DNA from: CBCYMI01 sp965183855 | Lineage (GTDB): Bacteria > Pseudomonadota > Alphaproteobacteria > Caulobacterales > Maricaulaceae | Direction: 5' to 3' | Length of the DNA stretch: 31,101 nucleotides | Assembly (NCBI GenBank): GCA_965183855.1 | Contig: CBCYMI010000011.1 | Span: 1 to 31,101 of the forward strand | Part shown: positions 17,723-24,608 of the stretch, piece by piece | Layout: every line of letters begins with the position of its first letter | Position numbering within the stretch: position 1 is the stretch's first letter | Translations under genes and position numbers: made by a program | The notes under the pieces: generated by a model | The model's database searches: none | What the model was told of the DNA's origin: nothing | What the model saw: only the letters and a program-made list of their open reading frames with translations

Positions 17723-18730
17723 TTATCCACCTATTAATGCAAGATTTGAAGTGATTCCAGTATCGCCATAGGCTAAAAAATGAGAGGATTTCTTAAATAA
17801 AAGTTGATCTATAATCAGCTGTTTCAACAGAGGTTTCTGTTCATCTTTTTGGAGCAAGTGCCGTAATCCAATTCCTTGATTGGTAAACAGGCAAAGACGC
17901 AAATCTCCTTTTGATGTTATCCGTAAGCGATTACAATTTTTGCAAAATCCTTTAGAATAAGGTGCAATAATACCAATAGAGCCCTGATAGTCTGGATGTT
18001 TATATTCTTGTGCAGGTCCTGACTCATATTGGCGATTTATTTCTAGCCATCCTTGTTGGAGCAAGACTGTTTTAATGGTTTCAGAGTTCAGATGATGAGT
18101 TTTGAAATATTCAGAATGATCCCCTGTTTGCATTAACTCAATAAAGCGAACACTAATAGATCTGGAATGGATAAAATTAAGATAGGTTTCAAGTTCATCT
18201 TCATTGGTGTTTTTGAGCAATACCGTATTAAGTTTAACTTTTTTAAATCCTGCATTTAGCGCTGTTTCTACCCCTTTTAGTATTTTTTCAAGTAAGCAAT
18301 GCCCTGTAATAGCTTTGAAACGTTCAGAATTTAGACTGTCAATACTGATATTGATATGTGTCAGTCCTGCTTGATGCCATTGGTGTACATTTTCCTCTAG
18401 CCGATATCCGTTTGTTGTACATGCGAGCTGGGAAATAAAGGGATGCGCAGAAATCATTTTGATGATTTCTATAAAATCCTTACGGATTGTGGGCTCTCCT
18501 CCAGTCAGGCGTATCTTATAGACACCAAGATCTGCAAAAACATCAATGAGTCGCCTGATTTCATCAAGTGTTAAAAAAGAGGTTTTTTTTATAGGTTTAT
18601 TATAGCCATTCGGAAGACAATATTGACACCGAAAATTACAAATATCCGTAATTGAGAGCCTTAAATAAGGAAAGCCTCGACCAAAACGATCCTCCAGTAA
18701 TTTTGAAGGAAATTCTTCTGTTTTTTTCAC
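17723..18730 (-). CDS. moaA: GTP 3',8-cyclase MoaA (radical SAM)
   Basis: MoaA performs the first step of molybdenum-cofactor synthesis, converting GTP to 3',8-cyclo-7,8-dihydro-GTP, which MoaC turns into cPMP. The N-terminal radical-SAM cluster is CNFRCQYC (Cys31, 35, 38; CX3CX2C). The C-terminal second [4Fe-4S] site is FCKNC...LRLC (CX2CX13C), and the protein ends in the conserved Gly-Gly. It uses a GTG start at 18730; the nearby ATG is directly followed by a stop (TGA). AGGAG lies 6 bases upstream and is inside the 3' arm of the riboswitch P1 stem. It heads the moaA-moaCB-moeA operon. Confidence 0.95.
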   Translation of the reverse strand: MKKTEEFPSKLLEDRFGRGFPYLRLSITDICNFRCQYCLPNGYNKPIKKTSFLTLDEIRRLIDVFADLGVYKIRLTGGEPTIRKDFIEIIKMISAHPFISQLACTTNGYRLEENVHQWHQAGLTHINISIDSLNSERFKAITGHCLLEKILKGVETALNAGFKKVKLNTVLLKNTNEDELETYLNFIHSRSISVRFIELMQTGDHSEYFKTHHLNSETIKTVLLQQGWLEINRQYESGPAQEYKHPDYQGSIGIIAPYSKGFCKNCNRLRITSKGDLRLCLFTNQGIGLRHLLQKDEQKPLLKQLIIDQLLFKKSSHFLAYGDTGITSNLALIGG

Positions 18731-18736
18731 ATATCA

Positions 18737-18828
18737 CTCCTTTCCAATCCGGGAGGCTATGGCGTTTCCGCTAAGGAATAATTCCTCATAACCCCGGTTC
18801 AATAACCATATCTCGGAAATGAAAGGAG
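18737..18828 (-). ncRNA. Moco riboswitch (moaA leader RNA)
   Basis: On the minus strand the leader of moaA opens with CUCCUUUC (18821-18828) and closes with GAAAGGAG (18737-18744), a perfect 8-bp basal stem. Inside are CCGAG, a hairpin AGGAAU/AUUCCU, a GCG-GAAA-CGC hairpin and AGCCUCCCGG, which I recognise from the molybdenum-cofactor riboswitch class. The closing arm contains AGGAG, the ribosome binding site of moaA, so forming the stem would block translation. The expected logic is that Moco binding turns off new Moco synthesis. The class assignment rests on position, basal stem and motifs, and a covariance-model search would settle it. Confidence 0.78.
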
Positions 18829-18861
18829 ACTTAGGTCAGAGAACTTCAGAGTATTGGAGCC

Positions 18862-18902
18862 AGTATACAGGGTCAAAAACAAAAATATGTGATTTAAATC
18901 AA
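18862..18902 (-). promoter_or_regulatory. FNR-type box and -10 box of the moaA promoter
   Basis: TTGATTTAAATCAC (minus strand, 18889-18902) matches the FNR/DNR consensus TTGATNNNNATCAA at 9 of 10 fixed positions. TATACT at 18862-18867 is a good -10 hexamer. Its centre is 31 bp from the box centre, as expected for a class II site centred near -41.5, so transcription should start around 18854, about 26 bp before the riboswitch. The likely binder is the Crp/Fnr protein encoded just upstream. The rest of the 290-bp spacer (18829-19118) shows no gene. Confidence 0.65.
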
Positions 18903-19118
18903 TTATGGATATTTTTCTTTATATAAATTGTGAGGTTTTATTCATTGGCTGATTTAGGGAGCATTAAAGAAAAAATAGATTTTGGAACAAGTTTGGATTT
19001 TAAGGCATGATTTTTGTTAAAAAACAGTTAGTAAACCTATATTCAGATTAAGAGAAAGCTTGGGAAGAATAAAATAAATGTATAGTCTAGCTTCCCTAAA
19101 TTTCCTAATAATTTTAAT

Positions 19119-19829
19119 TCATTTCAATTGTTCTAACTTTGAACAAAACATTGTTTTTTTAAAGGTACAGTATGTCTCTGTATCATCATCACAAAAATCA
19201 CAAAGAGAACGAAAGTCTGGAATAGTAATGGTATCATTTTTAATCCTGAACCCTTTTTCTGTTTTCATACGTTTTAGCGAACGAGAAAAAGTTTCTCGTT
19301 TCATATCCAGATAAGAGGCAATCAAGGATTTATGATAGGGTAGGGTTATATTATTTGATATTTTCTCTTGGTTTAATAATTGATTAAGCAGGAATCTACC
19401 AATACGTTCGTCTACTGTTTTTGATTTTGAAATTTCCATTTGGCGGATAAGGTCTTGGGAGCGTCTGGAAAGGGCTGTGAGCAAATTCAGAGCAAATCGG
19501 TTATTGTTTCGAATTTGATTTCTAAAAATAGATGCTGGAAGAGAGAATAATGTTACATCTGTAATGAGCTGACTGCTTGCGGGATATACAATATTTAAAA
19601 AGACAGCAGATTCCATTATAGAATCTCCACGAGTTAGCATTTGTAAGATGGTTTCATTTCCATTTTCACTTGCTTTGAATATTTTAACCCAGCCTTTGAG
19701 AATAATATAAAGATAATTTGTTTGTTCACTTTCAAGAAATAATATTTTCCCTTTTTTAAGATTAAGAATTTGTCCTTGTTTTAGGAAGATTTCCAATTCT
19801 TTTCCATCAATACCAGAAAACAGTTTCAA
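19119..19829 (-). CDS. Crp/Fnr-family transcriptional regulator with C-terminal cysteine motif; start uncertain
   Basis: The protein has a cyclic-nucleotide-binding-type beta roll (LNLKKGKILFLESEQTNYLYIILKGWVKIF, about residues 23-52), a long dimer helix and a C-terminal winged helix. The recognition helix KRETFSRSLKRM has Glu-x-x-Ser-Arg, the FNR pattern that reads TTGAT, consistent with boxes before moaA and narK1. It lacks the N-terminal cysteines of E. coli FNR but ends in CX2CX7CX7C (Cys210, 213, 221, 229). The given start is a TTG without a ribosome binding site. The frame continues upstream in protein-like form (…HLYHETLIRS) to 19956 without any ATG, GTG or TTG, overlapping the NIT gene, so the true N-terminus is unknown (see findings). 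It lies between the NIT gene and the Moco operon. Confidence 0.85.
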   Translation of the reverse strand: MKLFSGIDGKELEIFLKQGQILNLKKGKILFLESEQTNYLYIILKGWVKIFKASENGNETILQMLTRGDSIMESAVFLNIVYPASSQLITDVTLFSLPASIFRNQIRNNNRFALNLLTALSRRSQDLIRQMEISKSKTVDERIGRFLLNQLLNQEKISNNITLPYHKSLIASYLDMKRETFSRSLKRMKTEKGFRIKNDTITIPDFRSLCDFCDDDTETYCTFKKTMFCSKLEQLK

Positions 19830-19924
19830 AGAGCGGATAAGGGTTTCATGATAAAGATGATTTGGAAGTGTATAAGATGATATGGAGCTTGTTTCTGTTT
19901 TTTTCTCAAAAGGCGTAATTTTTT

Positions 19925-20692
19925 CTATTTTTGTATTGAAAGATTCCAGTAATTTTTTTCAATTTGATATAAATTATTGATTTTTTTTGTAATAATACTA
20001 AACCAGTCTTCAACCGTTATGGTATAGAAAAAATCATTATTTGAAGAAGATTTAAAGAGTTTATGAATTTTAGTTAATTCGTCATTCTCAGCGGTTTTTA
20101 AAGCATTTTCGATTTGTTTTTTTTGTATGTTATTTGCAAGGGCAAGATATGTATTTTTATAATTATCTTGTTCAGATAATAAGAATAATACTCTTTCTTT
20201 AAATGCTTCATTACGAAAATCATGTCCAATAAAACCTCGCGCTACGATGGCGCGTTCTAATCCTATAGATTCTTTCCAGTGTAAAAATGCATTATAGGCA
20301 ATCACATGAGAGGGGGTGTCTTTATTAAGACAGAGCGCAATTTCAATCATAAGCTGTAAAATAGGCTCAATCAATTGATGTGAATAATAATTAATACATT
20401 TTGAGGGTGACGTATTTTTTTTTTCTGAATTAACCCTGTATCCAGGTAGATTAAGACATTTTGTTAATAAGTGTTCCAATTTTTGATATTGAGATGGATT
20501 TAAATCTTTATTTCTCTTCCATTTTTTGAGGTTTTTATGGCAGAAATCAATAATTGTATTTGAACGTAAGAATTGAGCAAACATTTGTTCAGAAAACAGT
20601 GTTCCTTTGCTATAAAGATAGACGGCACTATATCCTCTTTCGAGCTGTAAGGTGTGAATCAGGTCAGTCAGGATATAGAGGTTTTTTTTCAT
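19925..20692 (-). CDS. Stand-alone NIT-domain protein (nitrate/nitrite sensor)
   Basis: The 255-residue protein matches the helical NIT domain (nitrate- and nitrite-sensing, as in Klebsiella NasR). Signature pieces are LQLERGYSAVYLYSKG (residues 15-30) and HWKESIGLERAIVARGFIG near the middle, with the Arg-rich region expected to hold the anion. There are no membrane segments and no ANTAR, HAMP, kinase or other output domain, so it must act through a partner. The start at 20692 overlaps the stop of the duplicated copy upstream (ATGA). The ribosome binding site is poor. Its stop (TAG at 19925-19927) overlaps the upstream extension of the Crp/Fnr frame. Beside narK-nar and Moco genes, it is the likely nitrate/nitrite input of the module. 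Confidence 0.82.
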   Translation of the reverse strand: MKKNLYILTDLIHTLQLERGYSAVYLYSKGTLFSEQMFAQFLRSNTIIDFCHKNLKKWKRNKDLNPSQYQKLEHLLTKCLNLPGYRVNSEKKNTSPSKCINYYSHQLIEPILQLMIEIALCLNKDTPSHVIAYNAFLHWKESIGLERAIVARGFIGHDFRNEAFKERVLFLLSEQDNYKNTYLALANNIQKKQIENALKTAENDELTKIHKLFKSSSNNDFFYTITVEDWFSIITKKINNLYQIEKNYWNLSIQK

Positions 20693-21000
20693 ATTTTTAT
20701 TCGACTTCTACTATAATTTTGTTTTCTATTTAGCATAAAACAATTATAAATATAAAACAACTTTTTGAGGTTTTTATGGCAGAAATCAATAATTGTATTT
20801 GAACGTAAGAATTGAGCAAACATTTGTTCAGAAAACAGTGTTCCTTTACTATAAAGGTAGACGGCACTATATCCTCTTTCGAGCTGTAAGGTGTGAATCA
20901 GGTCAGTCAGGATATAGAGGGTTTTTTTCATATTTTTATTCGACTTCTACTATAATTTTGTTTTCTGTTTAGTATAAAATAATTATAAATATAAAACAAC
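20523..21000. repeat. 239-bp tandem duplication over the NIT gene start
   Basis: Segment 20523-20761 is repeated immediately as 20762-21000. I count six differences by eye over 239 bp, including G/A and A/G in the coding part, one T/G in the A-run after the ATG, and three in the untranslated part. The unit covers the NIT promoter region, start codon and first 57 codons. Since 239 is not a multiple of three, the upstream copy is a truncated gene. Confidence 0.93.
20689..20931 (-). pseudogene. Truncated duplicate of the NIT gene
   Basis: This 80-residue frame is a by-product of the tandem duplication. Its first 57 residues copy the intact NIT protein with one change (Thr for Asn at position 4), then it runs through the duplicated upstream DNA as FYIYNCFMLNRKQNYSRSRI, which is unlikely to be functional. 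Its stop overlaps the ATG of the intact gene in ATGA (20689-20692), so if translated it could deliver ribosomes to the intact copy. It lacks the rest of the NIT domain and should not sense nitrate by itself. Confidence 0.85.
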
Positions 21001-21368
21001 CAAACGGATAGAGTTTTATATAATGTAATCCTCTGTTTAAACAATGCCAAACACTCTTTTTTATACAAGTATGACGCTTGTTTTAATACATTTTTTTTTA
21101 ATTAATGTTTAAGTTTAAATTAGATTGGCTGTACATATTTTGGAATTAGATTTTTATAATGCTTTAGGTAAGGTTTCTATCTTCCATCAAATTTTGTTTC
21201 ATTCAGGATAAACAGTAAATCGAACCATAAAACAAAAAGCATGATAAAAATTTTTATTTTTTGATCTATATCACATTTCTTTTTTTTTAAACTGTCATCA
21301 TGCTTTTCAAGAGAATCTCGATAGATGAAGTTCAAAATGAACACTCTGAATATATTGAGGGTATGGTT
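21001..21368. other. Intergenic region between the NIT locus and narK1
   Basis: The 368 bp separate divergent transcription units. It holds the FNR-type box at 21261-21274 and, on the minus strand, the promoter of the NIT locus, which I cannot place precisely. A short inverted repeat CAAG-TATGACG-CTTG lies near 21066-21080. An apparent upstream start for NarK1 (ATG 21300) is not used: it precedes the predicted transcription start. Confidence 0.6.
21261..21301 (+). promoter_or_regulatory. FNR-type box and -10 region of the narK1 promoter
   Basis: TTGATCTATATCAC (21261-21274) matches TTGATNNNNATCAA at 9 of 10 fixed positions and has the same TTGAT...ATCAC form as the moaA box. CATCAT at 21296-21301 (four of six matches to TATAAT) has the class II spacing, centred 31 bp from the box. 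Transcription would start near 21307. The site should drive narK1-narK2-narGHJI under low oxygen or nitrate control. Confidence 0.65.
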
Positions 21369-22859
21369 ATGAGTATTAAAAATATAACTTATTTTCAGCA
21401 AACCCGCGCGCTAACAGCGAGTACTTTGGCATTTACAGTTTGTTTTGCTGTCTGGACAATATTTTCCATTATAGGTGTAAAAATCAAATCAGAATTGGGA
21501 TTATCAGATACTCAGTTTGGTATTCTTGTTGCAACCCCTGTATTAACAGGATCATTAAGCCGTATTTTTCTTGGAGTATGGGCAGATCAATATGGTGGAA
21601 GACTGATTTTTACATTGCAAATGCTTGCAACTTCATTTGCCTGTTTTTTATTAACAATGGTATCAACCTATCCAATGTTTTTACTTGCTGCTTTAGGAGT
21701 TGGTCTGGCAGGTGGTAGTTTTGCAGTTGGAATACAATATGTATCAACCTGGTATCCAAAAGAAAGCAAAGGAACAGCGCTTGGTATTTTTGGAGCTGGA
21801 AATGTTGGAGCTGCAATTACCAATTTTGGAGCACCAATTTTATTGATTGCAGTTGGTGGAAAATGGCAAGGTGTTGCACAAATATATGCTGTAATAATGG
21901 TTATTATTGCATTATTATTTTATTTTTTGACTGAAAATGATCCCGCTTTGCGTGAACGTAAGGCAAAAGGCATTAAGCATGTTTCTTTTCTAAAACAATT
22001 AGAGCCTTTGAAAAACATCCAAGTGTGGCGGTTTTCACTTTATTATTTTTTTGTATTTGGTGCGTTTGTTGCTCTGGCTCTCTGGTTGCCTAGATATTAT
22101 GTTGGTGCTTATGGGCTGGATTTAAAAACAGCGGGTATTTTTGCAGCGTGTTATGCAATGCCAGGCAGTATTTTTAGAGCTCTTGGAGGGTGGTTGTCTG
22201 ATAAATTTGGAGCAAGGGCAGTTATGTATTGGACATTTATTGCCTGTGTTATATGCACCTTTATCATATCATATCCATCTACGGATTATAGTATTGCAGG
22301 TATTAAGGAACAAATTGATTTTAATCTAACGATTCCTTTATGGCTGTTTTTAGTCCTTACAATTATTCTTGGCTTTTTTATGTCTCTTGGGAAGGCTGCT
22401 GTTTATAAACATATTCCAGTTTATTATTCAGACCATGTTGGTTCAGTAGGAGGAATTGTTGGACTTGTTGGTGGTCTGGGTGGGTTTTTTCTTCCGATCA
22501 TATTTGGAATTATGAATGATGTGATTGGTATTTGGACCAGTTGCTTTATGCTGCTTACAGTGATTATTGCGATTGCATTAATCTGGATGCATTTTGCTAT
22601 CCAGCGTATGGAACGTCAAAAACATCCTGAACTTCGAGGACCAAAATATTTGCCAGAATTAGCAAGTGATGAAGAACAGGTAATGAGTTTTTTAGAGAGT
22701 AAAGCTTTACGTCAACGCAGTGAATTATTAGCTCAAGAAAGTGAACATATGGAAGAACGTGCCACTGTTTTGAAAGCGCAAAGCAAAGAATTAAGAACCA
22801 AAAGTGAACAATTGGAAAAAGGCAATCTATCCAAGAAGATACATAGCAACAACCAATAG
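21369..22859 (+). CDS. narK: NarK1-type nitrate/nitrite MFS transporter with C-terminal coiled-coil tail
   Basis: This major-facilitator protein of 496 residues has 12 predicted helices. Substrate-binding arginines are expected in GSLSRIFLG (Arg65) and GSIFRALGGW. The nitrate signature-like Gly-rich motifs GIFGAGNVGAAITNFG and GGIVGLVGGLGGFF are present. Its shape fits the NarK1 class (proton-nitrate symporters); this is a family inference. I start at ATG 21369, 7 bases after AGGG, instead of ATG 21300, which lies before the predicted transcription start. The last 65 residues (22662-22856) are a polar Glu/Lys-rich heptad-like tail not typical of NarK. It is the first gene of the narK1-narK2-narGHJI operon. 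Confidence 0.9.
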   Translation: MSIKNITYFQQTRALTASTLAFTVCFAVWTIFSIIGVKIKSELGLSDTQFGILVATPVLTGSLSRIFLGVWADQYGGRLIFTLQMLATSFACFLLTMVSTYPMFLLAALGVGLAGGSFAVGIQYVSTWYPKESKGTALGIFGAGNVGAAITNFGAPILLIAVGGKWQGVAQIYAVIMVIIALLFYFLTENDPALRERKAKGIKHVSFLKQLEPLKNIQVWRFSLYYFFVFGAFVALALWLPRYYVGAYGLDLKTAGIFAACYAMPGSIFRALGGWLSDKFGARAVMYWTFIACVICTFIISYPSTDYSIAGIKEQIDFNLTIPLWLFLVLTIILGFFMSLGKAAVYKHIPVYYSDHVGSVGGIVGLVGGLGGFFLPIIFGIMNDVIGIWTSCFMLLTVIIAIALIWMHFAIQRMERQKHPELRGPKYLPELASDEEQVMSFLESKALRQRSELLAQESEHMEERATVLKAQSKELRTKSEQLEKGNLSKKIHSNNQ

Positions 22860-22968
22860 GGAAATAAAAAACATATCGATTACATCATGAGGACATCATG
22901 TTTTTGATAAAAGATTAAATAGAAATAATTGGTTTTAACTTTATTAAACTTTAAAAAAGAGCGTTCAT

Positions 22969-24582
22969 ATGGCGAAAGATCTAAAAAACTGGAATCCTGA
23001 AGATCAACAAGAATGGGAATCTTATGGAAAAAATATCGCAAGCAGGAATTTATGGATTTCTATTCCCTGTTTGCTTTGTGGATTTGCAGTTTGGCTTTAT
23101 TGGGGAATTATTACTGTACAAATGTTAAATCTGGGATTCTCATTTAGTCAGTCTGAATTGTTTACATTAACAGCAATTGCAGGTTTATCGGGTGCAACTT
23201 TACGAATTCCAAGTTCATTTTTTATTAGATTATCTGGAGGTCGTAACACAATATTTTTAACGACATTATTATTGATTATTCCTGCTTTGGGGACGGGGTT
23301 AGCTCTTCAAAATGAGCATACGCCATTATGGTATTTTCAATTGCTTGCTTTATTATCTGGTATTGGTGGTGGGAATTTTGCATCCTCAATGTCAAATATT
23401 AGTTTTTTCTATCCCAAAAAAATACAAGGCTATGCTTTAGGCATGAATGCAGGTCTTGGTAATTTCGGAGTTACCACGATGCAAATCGTTATTCCATTGG
23501 TGATGACGATTGCATTGTTTGGAGGGGGAGGCAAAATATTAATCAATACGGGTGGGACTCTGATTGGAAAAATTCCAGCAGGATCAGAAACCTGGATCCA
23601 AAATGCAGGATATATCTGGGTTTGTTTTTTAATTCCTTTGGTTATTGCCGCACGCCTTGGTATGAATAATATTATTGATGAACATGTCTCTCCGAATATA
23701 GGTAATACGTTCAGTGCTTATTTCAGAATTTTGATCATGCTGATGATCGGTCTTGTTATTGCAGGATTGGGGCTGTATCTTATTTTACCAGAAACGGCAA
23801 ATGGATTAGGGATTAATCTAAGTAAATGGCTTGTATTACCAATTGTGATTGCCATGACGGTTATTGCATTGAAATTTCTTCCTTTAGGTGAAAGCTATAA
23901 ACAGAGTTTAAAAAGACAATACCGTATTTTCAGCAATAAGCATACTTGGGCTATGACCATTATTTATACGATGACATTTGGCTCTTTTATTGGGTATTCT
24001 GCTGCTTTGGCTTTATCGATTAAGGTCATATTCGGATTTAGTCATGTAATGGTAGGCGGTATTCTCACACATGATACGATTAATCCAAATGGTCCTTCTG
24101 CTTTAATGTTTGCCTGGATGGGACCTTTTATTGGGGCTCTGATTAGACCTTTTGGAGGAATGATTGCAGATAAAATGGGGGGAGCAAAAGTTACTCAAAT
24201 TATTTCTATTGTTATGATTATCAGTGCTTTGGGTGTCGCTTATTTTATGAAACAGGCATATGCTTCTGCAACACCTGAGATTTATTTTTATCCATTCTTG
24301 GGATTGTTTCTGGTTTTATTTGCTGCAACGGGAATTGGTAATGGTTCTACATTTAGAACGATTGCTATTGTTTTTGACAAAGAGCAGGCAGGCCCTGTTT
24401 TGGGATGGACATCTGCTGTTGCAGCCTATGGTGCTTTTATTATTCCAAAAGTATTTGGCGAGCAGATTAAAGCGACAACACCAGAAATTGCACTTTATGG
24501 TTTCGCAATTTTCTATTTTGTATGTGTGGTCATTAATTGGTGGTTTTATCTTCGCAAAAACGCCTATGTTCAAAATCCCTAG
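22969..24582 (+). CDS. narK: NarK2/NarK-type nitrate/nitrite antiporter
   Basis: This second MFS transporter of 537 residues is close to E. coli NarK and NarU. Matching stretches are IASRNLWISIPCLLCGFAVW (22-41), SGATLRIPSSF with the binding Arg79, GNFASSMSNISFFYPKKIQG, MNAGLGNFGVTTMQ and GALIRPFGGM with the second Arg. It probably exchanges nitrate for nitrite, preventing toxic nitrite build-up; the direction is a family inference. The extended loop with GGGGKILINTGGTLIGKIPAG is usual for the class. It lies 109 bp after narK1 and 26 bp before narG. Some weak hairpin-like sequence (CATGA-GGACA-TCATG, 22885-22899) lies between the two narK genes. Confidence 0.92.
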   Translation: MAKDLKNWNPEDQQEWESYGKNIASRNLWISIPCLLCGFAVWLYWGIITVQMLNLGFSFSQSELFTLTAIAGLSGATLRIPSSFFIRLSGGRNTIFLTTLLLIIPALGTGLALQNEHTPLWYFQLLALLSGIGGGNFASSMSNISFFYPKKIQGYALGMNAGLGNFGVTTMQIVIPLVMTIALFGGGGKILINTGGTLIGKIPAGSETWIQNAGYIWVCFLIPLVIAARLGMNNIIDEHVSPNIGNTFSAYFRILIMLMIGLVIAGLGLYLILPETANGLGINLSKWLVLPIVIAMTVIALKFLPLGESYKQSLKRQYRIFSNKHTWAMTIIYTMTFGSFIGYSAALALSIKVIFGFSHVMVGGILTHDTINPNGPSALMFAWMGPFIGALIRPFGGMIADKMGGAKVTQIISIVMIISALGVAYFMKQAYASATPEIYFYPFLGLFLVLFAATGIGNGSTFRTIAIVFDKEQAGPVLGWTSAVAAYGAFIIPKVFGEQIKATTPEIALYGFAIFYFVCVVINWWFYLRKNAYVQNP

Positions 24583-24608
24583 ATTAGATAAGAAATGTTG
24601 AGGATGTA

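Noticed and set aside
20689..20931. An independent small regulatory protein encoded upstream of the NIT gene
   Set aside because: Its first 57 codons are a copy of the NIT gene start and the rest is duplicated non-coding DNA; it is explained by the tandem duplication.
21300..21368. Upstream in-frame ATG giving a 519-residue NarK1
   Set aside because: It has no ribosome binding site, the added residues are not transporter-like, and the predicted transcription start from the FNR box is near 21307, after this ATG. AGGG before ATG 21369 fits better.
21177..21401. 74-residue minus-strand frame upstream of narK1
   Set aside because: It runs across the FNR box and into narK1 on the opposite strand, is A/T-rich low-complexity sequence and resembles no family.
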